DNA of 50,540 bases, taken from assembly GCA_903828975.1 (NCBI GenBank), contig CAIKOD010000078.1, forward strand, positions 1 through 50,540. Reading direction: 5' to 3'. The position numbers were made by a program, and so were the translations under genes. The stretch is from an uncultured Methanomicrobiales archaeon. Its GTDB lineage: Archaea; Halobacteriota; Methanomicrobia; Methanomicrobiales; Methanospirillaceae. The notes beneath the pieces are model-generated. The model was not told where the DNA came from, did not search any database, and saw nothing but the letters and a program-made list of their open reading frames with translations. This document shows, piece after piece, positions 34,951 to 43,028 of this stretch. Within the stretch, counting starts at the first letter, position 1. Every line of letters begins with the position of its first letter.

Positions 34951-36221
34951 AACCGTTCACCTCTGATAATTGCTGCCACAAGTGCCTCGGCTGCTCCAAG
35001 GTCACCTGATTCGGCGCATGCCCTGATGGAAAATGTTGCATCGTTTAAGATTTTTGTAACAAGCACACGGGAAAGGTCTTCCACGATTGCCACCGTCTTT
35101 TCATCCTTTACCGGGAACCTGCCCAGTGCCCGGTCACGTTCCCGGATCCTTATTGCCTCGGCCCAGGTATGGAGGGTGGCAAGTGTGTCGTCAGCCGCTT
35201 TACGGTTGAGGAGGTATATGAACTGCCCAAGTTCCTCCTGGAGAAAATCCCTCGCCTTTTCTGCCTCTCCCTGGCGGGTATTCATTGTACATTCATTCAC
35301 CTGCCGGAGGTTATCGATGGTAAAAAGGTGGACCCCGTCGAGGGTGCCTGCTGCCTCCTCGATATCTCTCGGCTGCGCGATATCGACCAGGATCAGGGGC
35401 CTCGGGTGTCCGTCTAGTGGCCAGCAACGCCCTTTCATCACCTCGTGCAGGTCGCTTTTCTTTATAACCGGGTGTGGCGCCGAGGTGCAGGAGATAACAA
35501 CATCTGAAAGGGTGAGGTACCGGTTCATCTCGTCAAACTTCACCGCCCGTCCACCGATCTTCTTCGCGAGAATCACTGCCCGTTCGTACGTGCGGTTGGC
35601 GACGTAGATGGCGGTGAGGTCCTTCGCGGCAAGGGCCTGGGCGACAAGAAGTCCCATTTCACCGCTTCCAATGACAAGGATGTGTTTTCCCTTCAGGCTC
35701 CCGAGCTGCTCCTCGGCGAGCTGGACCGCCGCAGAGCCGACCGAGACCGCTCCACGGTTTATCTGGGTCCTTTTCCGGCATTCGACCCCCACATGCACGG
35801 CCTTGTTGATGCAGAGTTCGAGCACACTGCTACAGGTACCCGTTTCCTGCGCATCTGTGAGTGCTTTCTTCAGCTGGCCGATGATCTGGTCCTCACCGAC
35901 AATCATGGAGTCAATGCCGCATGCCACCAGGAGGAGGTGCCCGAGTGCATCTTTTCCCTCATACACCAAAAAATTAGTACGCCCTTTTTCAAGGAGGAAT
36001 GCCCTTAATGCCTCCGCATCCCCGTGTACAACTACCTCCACCCTGTTGCATGTCTGGAGGAGCACGACTCCCTTGAAGTGTTCCTTCGCATCCGCCAGGA
36101 AGGCTGGTTCGTCGGGAAACCGGAAGGCTTCGATGGCGGCGACATCGGCCGTATGATGATTGATCCCGGCAATCGCAAACGGTGTAAAACAGAGCTCCAG
36201 GTTCCCCTGCTTGGAAGTCAA
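34929..36221 (-). CDS. hemA: glutamyl-tRNA reductase
   Basis: First committed step of C5-pathway tetrapyrrole synthesis: reduces the Glu of Glu-tRNA to glutamate-1-semialdehyde with NADPH. 430 aa. Seen: the catalytic Cys58 in LLQTCNRVE, SMIVGEDQIIGQLK, the NADPH loop IGSGEMGLLVA, and a C-terminal dimerisation helix region. Overlaps the upstream met8-like gene by 4 bp (ATGA). Confidence 0.95.
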   Translation of the reverse strand: MTSKQGNLELCFTPFAIAGINHHTADVAAIEAFRFPDEPAFLADAKEHFKGVVLLQTCNRVEVVVHGDAEALRAFLLEKGRTNFLVYEGKDALGHLLLVACGIDSMIVGEDQIIGQLKKALTDAQETGTCSSVLELCINKAVHVGVECRKRTQINRGAVSVGSAAVQLAEEQLGSLKGKHILVIGSGEMGLLVAQALAAKDLTAIYVANRTYERAVILAKKIGGRAVKFDEMNRYLTLSDVVISCTSAPHPVIKKSDLHEVMKGRCWPLDGHPRPLILVDIAQPRDIEEAAGTLDGVHLFTIDNLRQVNECTMNTRQGEAEKARDFLQEELGQFIYLLNRKAADDTLATLHTWAEAIRIRERDRALGRFPVKDEKTVAIVEDLSRVLVTKILNDATFSIRACAESGDLGAAEALVAAIIRGERLCTRNEE

Positions 36222-36844
36222 GAAAGGTACCTCCGTTCAATAATCTCCCATGCAGGTCTGGTCCCGCCTTCAAGTGCTTTCCAGATACTTTCATCATCAA
36301 GTACTTCGTGCAGGATCCGGCTCCTCCTTTCCTGGTCTGGTATTTTTTGTTTCAATGTTATGCGGAGCTGGTTCTGGACTTCAATCATCCCGTCAAGGTT
36401 GGGGTAGGATTGTCCGATATGTTCACGGAGAAACCGTGATATACCCGGGCTCTCACCGCTGGTACTGATTGAGATGGTGTAATGCTTCCCTTTCAGTTGC
36501 GAGGGGAGGGTCACATCTCCGGCCTTCCCGTCTGCATTATTGAACAACACAGCCCGGATCGCACAGTAGCGCCCGATCCGGTCATTCAGGGTTGTGTCCT
36601 GCGTTGCAGCGATTACGAGGAAGGCTGCCTTGATCAGGCTGTCCAGTTCATAATCCCCGATTCCTGCGAGGGTCATTTCCACTCTCCTGACTGTTAACTC
36701 GTCGAATGCCGGTGAAAAAGAACGGCTGACTACGGTCACTTCGGTCTCTTCACAGAAATACGCCGCTTTCCGTGCACCGACCTCCCCACCACCGAATATC
36801 ACCACCCGCTTTCCTGAAAAATCGATCATGAGTGGGATCATCAT
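36218..36844 (-). CDS. precorrin-2 dehydrogenase, Met8/CysG N-terminal type
   Basis: NAD-dependent oxidation of precorrin-2 to sirohydrochlorin. 208 aa. The Rossmann motif is VVIFGGGEVGARKA near the N terminus; FNNADGKAGDVTLPS and ISTSGESPGISRFLRE are the catalytic and dimer regions. It may also chelate metal, as Met8p does, or be dehydrogenase only; the sequence does not settle this. First gene of the hem cluster. A TATA-like CTTAAAGTAAC lies at about 36866-36876 on the minus strand. Confidence 0.9.
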   Translation of the reverse strand: MMIPLMIDFSGKRVVIFGGGEVGARKAAYFCEETEVTVVSRSFSPAFDELTVRRVEMTLAGIGDYELDSLIKAAFLVIAATQDTTLNDRIGRYCAIRAVLFNNADGKAGDVTLPSQLKGKHYTISISTSGESPGISRFLREHIGQSYPNLDGMIEVQNQLRITLKQKIPDQERRSRILHEVLDDESIWKALEGGTRPAWEIIERRYLS

Positions 36845-37164
36845 TAGTATGTGGGTTATTTCGTTACTTTAAGATGTTGAATTGCGGTTCAAGACCCTGA
36901 CTGATTCAATCATTTTCCGCACCCATGACACCCCATTATCCTTGTGCTTCTTTCTGCCGGGACCTCCCGGGTTGTCACCAGGAGGTCCTTATCTTAAAAA
37001 AAGGGTTGAAAAAGATATCAGGCCGGACGGATGGATTATGCGTAGTGGGGGGTCTCATCAGCAGACCGGGTTCTCCCCTCTTTAATCGGGAAGTCCGGGT
37101 ACCATAATTCGATACGCTTATAATATTTGCATACGCATTTAGTAGAGCACAAATCAGCCCGAAT
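36845..37164. other. 320-bp intergenic region upstream of the hem cluster and tRNA-Gly
   Basis: No gene seen. It holds the putative promoter of the hem cluster (about 36866-36876, minus), the stem-loop at 36957-36988, and AT-rich sequence (CTTATAATATTTGCATA, about 37108-37126) upstream of the tRNA that may carry its promoter. Confidence 0.5.
36957..36988. promoter_or_regulatory. perfect 8-bp inverted repeat with a competing hairpin
   Basis: GGACCTCC (36960-36967) pairs with GGAGGTCC (36981-36988) across a 13-nt loop. A shorter stem CCGGG (36957-36961) with CCCGG (36966-36970) uses some of the same bases, so the two cannot form together. It lies about 115 bp upstream of the hem cluster. It could be an operator or leader structure; the role is unproven. 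Confidence 0.35.
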
Positions 37165-37236
37165 GCGCGGATAGTGTAGTGGTTATCACTAGGCGTTGCC
37201 AACGCCTAAACCCGGGTTCGAGTCCCGGTCCGCGCA
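37165..37236 (+). tRNA. tRNA-Gly (anticodon GCC)
   Basis: A complete 72-nt cloverleaf. The acceptor stem GCGCGGA pairs with TCCGCGC, discriminator A at 37236. The anticodon arm AGGCG-TTGCCAA-CGCCT gives GCC, which reads GGC and GGU. The T arm CCGGG-TTCGAGT-CCCGG is perfect. No intron; the CCA end is not encoded. Confidence 0.96.
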
Positions 37237-37412
37237 CTCTTAAATGAAGTTAATTTTGCGGCCTCTTCTGTTTTTAACCGGTTATTCAGGTAACCTCCGC
37301 TGCCAACCGTGACATCACGAACTTCCACCACTCCGGGCAAAAGAGACCTGTTTACACCTGTCCGGCCCTTGACGGAGTGCGGTGGGTTAAATCCCCAGAA
37401 TGAAGAAATTAC

Positions 37413-37804
37413 GGTTCTGTAGAAATGCTCTAATAACTTCTAACGATTTTGGGTGGTTCTGAAATTAAACTACGCTCCCGGGGCTCATGCCCCGCCGCTT
37501 TGGCGACTCCGGTTGGGATAGAGACTATCCCCAAATACTCTGAATTTAATGAGCCTTTGGGAAACCCTGCCCGAAGAATATCTTAATGGGGGTGGGGCAG
37601 GGAGGGGGTGAAACCCCCTCCAGGTCTTCGTATTTCCCTCTTCTTTTTTTTGACCCCGAAGGGTTTCAACAAAGCCCTTTTTTTAAAAAATATACGGATT
37701 ATTCCATCTAAATGCCCGAACGAACACCAATATAAAGAGATTTTTGAAAGGGCATTTTAATGGTTTGGGTGTGAACTTCCTGTTCATATGTGTTATAAAG
37801 AGCC
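37413..37804 (+). mobile_element. MITE-like element, copy F (long form, 392 bp)
   Basis: Starts GGTTCTGTAGAAAT and ends TTATAAAGAGCC. Flanks GAAATTAC (37405-37412) and GAAATGAC (37805-37812) match at 7 of 8. Internally a full family end, TTTCAACAAAGCC, lies at 37664-37676, so 37413-37676 is itself a 264-bp short form. Another 128 bp of module 2, ending with the TGAACTTCCTGTTCA hairpin, is joined to it. The core has the CCCTGCCC/GGGCAGGG pairing and the 9-bp hairpin. Lies between tRNA-Gly and the 3' end of corA. Confidence 0.8.
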
Positions 37805-37900
37805 GAAATGACCAGAACCGGTTTTTAACCTGGTCACCCGGGTTTGAGAAAACCCACACCCTGCAGGGTCTCCTCGCATGATGGGTTGTAAGATGGGTTA

Positions 37901-38962
37901 TCAGATCCACTTCTTCCTCCGGAAGTAGGTAAGCATGCCTGCAACCATGATGACCATCACGACCAGCACTGAATAATAGCCATATTCCCAATCGATCTCA
38001 GGCATATTCCGGAAGTTCATGCCGTATAACCCGACTACAAACGTGAGGGGAATGAAAATAGTCGCGATAAGCGTGAGCACCTTCATAATCTCGTTCATTT
38101 TATAGCTCAGGCCTGAAAGGTAGATATCGATCATCCCGGATACCATGTCCCGGAATGTCTCAAGGGTATCGATCACCTGGATCGTGTGGTCATAAACATC
38201 ACGCAGGTAGATTGTGGTTGACTCTTTAATGAGCGTGGATTCTGACCGTTCAAGGTTATTGATAACCTCCCGGAGCGGCCAGACGGATTTCCGGAGGAAT
38301 ATCATGTCCTTCTTCAGCCGGTTGATTTTATGGAGGGATTCCTGGGTCGGGTTGATTACCAGTTCCTCCTCGAGGTCCTCCACTCTCTCCTCGAGCTTCT
38401 CCATTACCACGAAATAATTGTCAACGATGCTGTCGATGAGCGCGTAAGCAAGGTAATCCGGACCGAATTTCCGGATACGTCCATCTTTCCGGATTCGTTC
38501 ACGCACGGGGTCAAATATATCCCCGATGTCTTCCTGGAATGAGATCAGGAAGTTCGAGCCGAAGATCATGCTGATGTGCTCGACTTTGACATCCATTTCC
38601 TGATCGATGAACGAGAGCATCTTCAGGTTCAGGTAAATATACGTCTCCAGGTCCTCCATTTTCGGGCGCTGCTCGGTATTTAGGATATCTTCCAGGATGA
38701 GGGGGTGTATGGTGAAGCATTTCCCGAGATCTTCGATCACGCCCGTGTTACCCAGGCCATCGACATTAATCCAGGTCACCGTTTCAGTGTCTCTGAACGG
38801 GAAACATTCGGTGATCTGTCCCACCTGTTTCTCCTGGAAGTGGGTTGCGTCATAGTCGATGACGGTGATAAGGACCGGCAGATCGCCCCGCTCACCGTTG
38901 ACACGGAGTGACCCCGGGGGTTGTCCTGCACGTTTCGAAAGCTTGTGCTGTTGTTGTGGCAT
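37901..38962 (-). CDS. corA: CorA-type magnesium/cobalt transporter
   Basis: Pentameric inner-membrane channel for Mg2+, sometimes Co2+ or Ni2+. 353 aa from ATG 38962 (MPQQQHK); the frame runs to 39079 without support. A long cytosolic N-terminal funnel with coiled helices (EKLEERVEDLEEEL) is followed by two C-terminal transmembrane helices. The selectivity motif YGMNF lies between them, and a basic tail ends FRRKKW. Fits CorA in length and layout. Element F lies just past its 3' end. Confidence 0.93.
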   Translation of the reverse strand: MPQQQHKLSKRAGQPPGSLRVNGERGDLPVLITVIDYDATHFQEKQVGQITECFPFRDTETVTWINVDGLGNTGVIEDLGKCFTIHPLILEDILNTEQRPKMEDLETYIYLNLKMLSFIDQEMDVKVEHISMIFGSNFLISFQEDIGDIFDPVRERIRKDGRIRKFGPDYLAYALIDSIVDNYFVVMEKLEERVEDLEEELVINPTQESLHKINRLKKDMIFLRKSVWPLREVINNLERSESTLIKESTTIYLRDVYDHTIQVIDTLETFRDMVSGMIDIYLSGLSYKMNEIMKVLTLIATIFIPLTFVVGLYGMNFRNMPEIDWEYGYYSVLVVMVIMVAGMLTYFRRKKWI

Positions 38963-39314
38963 AGGAGTCTGTATGAAGAGATAGGACGAAGAGTTGAATA
39001 AGAATGCGGTTCTTTCCCTCCAATATACCCTTGGCAGGAAGTCATGGGGTGTCGCATGCCGGATTAGTGATCTGTTCACCAGTATTCACTGGGCGACCAT
39101 AAAGGATTCTGGAACCGGGAATTGTGTGTATGGATGTGCAGATGAACCATGCGTACCTGATAACCGGGTTAACCTGATACTCTTTAACCTGGTAATCAAA
39201 AAGGAAGGAAAAGGACTCTTGTGTGATTATTTAGAAAATCTCTTAACTATTGAGTTTCATTAAATTTTAAGATACATAATCCCCCGGGCTCTTCCCGTAA
39301 TTTTCCTGCATATC
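38963..39314. other. 352-bp divergent intergenic region between corA and a glycosyltransferase
   Basis: No gene recognised. It contains three direct repeats (39155-39195) and, nearer the glycosyltransferase, an AT-rich TATA-like stretch at about 39259-39275. Confidence 0.5.
39155..39195 (+). repeat. three short direct repeats of ACCTGRTA
   Basis: ACCTGATAA at 39155-39163, ACCTGATAC at 39172-39180 and ACCTGGTAA at 39187-39195, spaced 17 and 15 bp start to start, in the promoter region between two divergent genes. The arrangement resembles a multi-site operator. Confidence 0.4.
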
Positions 39315-40058
39315 ATGATATCCATAATCATCCCGGCGTACAATGAAGGCGCCACGATACGAAGGTGTCTCGATGCCCTGACTCATCAGACTATCCCGAG
39401 GGGCTCCTACGAACTGATTGTCGTTGATGGAAATTCAAAAGACAACACACGGGAGATCGCGGCAGAATATGCAGATATCGTTTTTATCCAGGAATCAGAG
39501 CGGGTTCCCGGCGCACGTAACGACGGATTTTCCAGGGCGATGCATGATATTGTTGCCACTACCGATGCCGACTGCATTGTTGCCTACGACTGGGTTGAGC
39601 AGATTCTTCTTTCGTTTAAGGATCCGCGTGTGGTCCTTGCGTTTGGCCCGGTTACGGCAATCGAAGTCAATCCTGAAAACCGGCGCTACGTCCTGCTGTT
39701 TAACACCCTCATGTGGTTTGGGGCTGCTACCCGGTTGTACTACTATACGCTCGGCTGCAACACGGTTTTCAGGTATGAAGCCCTTAAACGGGCTGGCATG
39801 TACCGGATCATGGATGCCGGGGATGATCTCGAAGTTGCGATGCGGATGCGGAAAGAGGGGAAGGTTGTATTTAATTCAAATTTAAAAGTCGGGTTCGATT
39901 TCCGGAGATATGAGCAGTTCGGATTCTGGAAAACACTCTATGAGTGGTACTGGATTGTCCTGAAGGGAGGAGTCTCTAAAAAATTCTCCTATACAAAGCG
40001 TTTATACCAGAAACCGGAAACCGGGGACTGCCCGTTACAACAGGTCCTTCGGGAATAA
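39315..40058 (+). CDS. family 2 glycosyltransferase
   Basis: Transfers a sugar from a nucleotide or lipid-linked donor. 247 aa, one GT-A domain. Seen: SIIIPAYNEGATIRRCLDAL at the N terminus, VVDGNSKDNT, the metal-binding ATTDADCI (DxD-type), and a downstream GDDLEVAMRMRK likely holding the catalytic base. A hydrophobic stretch at about 130-150 suggests membrane contact. Its neighbour on the other strand is a UPF0104 membrane protein; together they may serve surface glycolipids (inference). Confidence 0.88.
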   Translation: MISIIIPAYNEGATIRRCLDALTHQTIPRGSYELIVVDGNSKDNTREIAAEYADIVFIQESERVPGARNDGFSRAMHDIVATTDADCIVAYDWVEQILLSFKDPRVVLAFGPVTAIEVNPENRRYVLLFNTLMWFGAATRLYYYTLGCNTVFRYEALKRAGMYRIMDAGDDLEVAMRMRKEGKVVFNSNLKVGFDFRRYEQFGFWKTLYEWYWIVLKGGVSKKFSYTKRLYQKPETGDCPLQQVLRE

Positions 40059-40227
40059 GCAATAACAAGCGGCGATATCAGTCAGGTTTATAGAGAGTGA
40101 CCTTGCGCTTTCTGAAAGTTGTAGCGTGACCGATGAAGATAGGTAGCTTTTTTTATACCGGTATATCAGCGGAATAAGATCAAAAGGCGCTGCCATCCAA
40201 TCCCGGAAGGGTAACCGGCCGGGCGGT

Positions 40228-41367
40228 TTATATCTTTTCCTGGTCGATCTTGTCGACGTTCCTCAGATCAATCTCACGCTTAAATATAGCAAGGCCGGCG
40301 ATGGCGCCGAGAATAATATTAAGATAAAAGGTGATAAAGCGCCATAAGAGGACAAAAATACCTATCATTCCCGTGGGGATGATTAACGCATACAACGACG
40401 TGGTCGATAGTTCGGTGATACCCGAAGACCCGGGTGTGAGGGGGATCATGTTAATGATCGCGATAAGGATCTGGAAGAAAAACGATTCGATAATCGCCGG
40501 GCCGAGCCCGAGTCCCATCATGATAAACGAAGCTACCAGGAATTCTGTGACCCAGAAAAGCCCTGTTGTGATCCCGCCTCCCAGCAGGCCTACCCGGGCT
40601 GTCCCGGTAAACCGCACCATACTCCCGAAAAGGTTATCAATCTCCCTGTCTGCCAGTTCAACGAGGGTTTCAGGCGATGGAGACCACCAGGAGAGCTTCG
40701 GGACCAGCCAGTTTACCAGTTTCATGAGCAGTCTCTTTGTCATTTCAGGATACCAGATTGCGAGAACAGGAATGATGAGGAAGCTGATCATCAGGATCCA
40801 GGCAACAATGACCAGCAAGTACAATGCCGGACTGAAGGAGTTCCAGAATAACTGCGTCATCAGGGTCATAAGGATGACACCCATTACGGTCAGAATAATA
40901 CCATCAAGGACCCGTTCCATAATAACAACTGCAGCGGCATCCCCCAGTCTGACCCCGGACCTGTATAGTTCATGAACCCTTACCGGTTCTCCACCTGTCT
41001 GCCCGGGGGTGATGGCGCCGGCGAGCAGCCCGGCAAGGACCATGTTCACACAATGGCGAAGGGATACACGGTAGCCAAGTGACCCTGACATTACCTGGAG
41101 CCTAACTCCCCAGATTACCAGGGCAATAAGACGGAATGCGATAGCAATAAAGAGAAAGAAAAGGTTGAAATTGAGAATGTAACCTATCGTTTCCTGGTTA
41201 AAAGTTGTCGCAAATACTATGATTATAACGGTAAGGCTGAAGAGGATCGAGAGTGCTAACCAGCTACGGGATGATAGTTTCACTTCATAGCTCCCCAGTT
41301 CAACGATATCAGATGAATCAGTTATTGTTATGACATTTTTAGGTTGTAATGTTTTGGATTTATCCAC
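40228..41367 (-). CDS. UPF0104 / lysylphosphatidylglycerol synthase-like flippase domain protein
   Basis: Integral membrane protein of 379 aa with about eight helices. Of the MprF family it has only the transmembrane flippase part and no aminoacyl-transferase domain. Seen: GAITPGQTGGEPVRVHEL and the later MIPLTPGSSGITE, the two conserved family loops. Likely moves a lipid or lipid-linked sugar across the membrane. Element G's target duplication begins 33 bp upstream of the start, so its promoter is at the element edge or inside it. Confidence 0.85.
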   Translation of the reverse strand: MDKSKTLQPKNVITITDSSDIVELGSYEVKLSSRSWLALSILFSLTVIIIVFATTFNQETIGYILNFNLFFLFIAIAFRLIALVIWGVRLQVMSGSLGYRVSLRHCVNMVLAGLLAGAITPGQTGGEPVRVHELYRSGVRLGDAAAVVIMERVLDGIILTVMGVILMTLMTQLFWNSFSPALYLLVIVAWILMISFLIIPVLAIWYPEMTKRLLMKLVNWLVPKLSWWSPSPETLVELADREIDNLFGSMVRFTGTARVGLLGGGITTGLFWVTEFLVASFIMMGLGLGPAIIESFFFQILIAIINMIPLTPGSSGITELSTTSLYALIIPTGMIGIFVLLWRFITFYLNIILGAIAGLAIFKREIDLRNVDKIDQEKI

Positions 41368-41407
41368 GTCGATTCAGGTTATTTTAAGGTAAAAAAGAGG
41401 GAAAACC

Positions 41408-41876
41408 GGCCTTGTTGAAATCCTATACCGGATAAAAAAATTAAGGCTTTGTTGAAACCCTTCGGGGTCATAAACAAGAAGAGGGAAATACGAAGACCTG
41501 GAGGGGGTTTCACCCCCTCCCTGCCCCACCCCCGTTAAGATATTCTTGGACAGGGTTAAATTGGGGCATTCAAAGAAAAATTTCAGAGATTTGGAGATCA
41601 TACCCTATCCCAACCGGGGTCGCCAAAGTGGCGGGGCGGAGCCCCGGGAGCGTGACTAAATTTTGGAATAAATTAATGTACAAAGTAGATTGAAAGGATT
41701 TCCCATGAAAACTAACATGATTCACTTGTGTGTCACAGGCATACAGGGTGAAAATTGGATGCTCGCGGTCAGTTTCATATTAACTACCTGAACGGAACCC
41801 AATAGGAGGAATTTTTAGCGAAACATTTCAATGGTCCGGGCGTGAAGCTCCCGTTCATGTGTGTTTCAACCGGGCC
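41408..41876 (-). mobile_element. MITE-like element, copy G (rearranged long form, 469 bp, perfect target duplication)
   Basis: Ends GGCCTTGTTGAAAT and GTTTCAACCGGGCC are inverted repeats. The flanks are identical, GGAAAACC at 41400-41407 and 41877-41884: a perfect 8-bp target duplication that fixes the boundaries. A second left end, GGCTTTGTTGAAACCC, lies inside at about 41444. The hairpin core (41500-41655) is in minus orientation, but module 2 (about 41698-41876) is in plus orientation, opposite to copies A, D and F. No transposase frame. Confidence 0.88.
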
Positions 41877-41884
41877 GGAAAACC

Positions 41885-42241
41885 GATAAAATTCCTGCTA
41901 TTTCCTGGCATGAGTTACCATTTTCAGGTGTATGCGGCTTCCAGCGCCGTGATCCTGTCCCCTGGTCTGCCACTATTGAACTTACGTTCACTCTTTTAGT
42001 TGCTGTCTCTTCCGTTGGAGCTTTCTTTTTCTTTTGTGGGTCATCTCACAGCCTCTACAGCAACAACGTCTCCTGACAGTCCGATGATCTATCTACTCCG
42101 GGCACGAACCCCGGGACTTGTTTCAATTCCCTGTAAATGGTTGCGACGGGGGTTACCCCAGCTCTTCACAGCTATAAAAGTACGGGTAGTTCCTGCAGTT
42201 TTTTATCCCGCCCGTCCATTTAGTTATACGAGGAAATGATT
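41885..42241. other. 357-bp intergenic region after element G
   Basis: No gene recognised on either strand. It holds a pyrimidine-rich stretch (about 42005-42035) and the promoter of the small gene at 42242. Confidence 0.4.
42172..42180 (+). promoter_or_regulatory. TATA box of the gene at 42242
   Basis: CTATAAAAG about 65 bp before the start, predicting a leader of roughly 40 nt. Confidence 0.45.
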
Positions 42242-42484
42242 ATGGCGGATTCATGGCTGGAAGCAGTGGAAATTGCCCGGAAAGAGGGCAAAGAACAGGT
42301 ATATCACGATTTTGATAAGAAGACGTATGGGATTTGCATGAAAAATGAACGTCCCGGCCATTTCTCATCAGGGTGTTATATTGAGCACCTCTGTATCTGC
42401 ATGTCAGCTTCGCTGAGCCCGGAAGAGCTGGAGCAGAAAGAAAATGCATTTTTGTCTGAAAACCCGGACTGGCTTACCAGCTGA
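42242..42484 (+). CDS. small cytosolic protein of unknown function
   Basis: 80 aa beginning MADSWLEAVEIARKEGKEQ. Start 42242 is preferred over ATG 42236 because GAGGA at 42229-42233 is too close to the latter. Charged helices at both ends flank a central part with four cysteines (Cys32, Cys45, Cys50, Cys52 counted from this start), which could bind metal, although no standard zinc-ribbon spacing is seen. No homologue recognised. Confidence 0.6.
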   Translation: MADSWLEAVEIARKEGKEQVYHDFDKKTYGICMKNERPGHFSSGCYIEHLCICMSASLSPEELEQKENAFLSENPDWLTS

Positions 42485-42648
42485 AGTTTCATTGTCGTGA
42501 GTTAACAGAAAAAAAGCGTCCGGGTTTACTGTTCGCTCCCCCTGACTATTCATCCCAGAGCGGTCTATTTCGCTCATCTGTATACCCGACCCCTGGTCCC
42601 TGGCAGCCCCCGTGATATTTATCCGTCAGGCCGGATGATATATGCCTG

Positions 42649-42975
42649 ATGACAGATCGGGATAGAATTCATGATCCAACTGGGGAGGGCAGCTGTGGTG
42701 TTTCACCCGGAACGGGCGGGACTGACTGGCTGGTCCCGGTTTCACTGGCCCTTACCGCGGTGGTTGCCGTGAATATCTACATTGTATGGTACCTCCTGGT
42801 CGCAATACCGTCTGGATGTGCGGACCTCGCTGCCCGGTCGAACGGAAGTGAGACCTGTGGCATCGAACCCGGGGCATATGTTATCTCTGGAATATCCATT
42901 GCCATCATTGTAATAGCACTTTATGCCTTCGTCCGGTGGAACCTGACACGGTGCCGGAACCGTAAGGTTGGGTAA
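42649..42975 (+). CDS. small two-helix membrane protein of unknown function
   Basis: 108 aa. A polar N terminus of about 27 residues, a helix at about 28-53 (WLVPVSLALTAVVAV), an external loop with two cysteines (SGCADL and ETCGIEP), and a second helix at about 75-95, ending in a basic tail. The two loop cysteines could form a disulfide. AT-rich GATATTTATCC at 42613-42623 may be its TATA box. Confidence 0.6.
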   Translation: MTDRDRIHDPTGEGSCGVSPGTGGTDWLVPVSLALTAVVAVNIYIVWYLLVAIPSGCADLAARSNGSETCGIEPGAYVISGISIAIIVIALYAFVRWNLTRCRNRKVG

Positions 42976-43028
42976 AAAGTAAAATTCTGCAAAAAAAGGA
43001 ATTGCCCCGCAATTACGGGTAACCCGAA

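Noticed and set aside
40085-40160. Possible C/D box small RNA downstream of the glycosyltransferase
   Set aside because: The sequence has CGATGAAG but no proper RUGAUGA C box paired with a CUGA D box and its internal copies.
2584-41876. CRISPR array made of the dispersed repeats
   Set aside because: Repeats are 261-469 bp, scattered over 39 kb and in both orientations, with inverted ends and target duplications; there are no regular spacers or cas genes.
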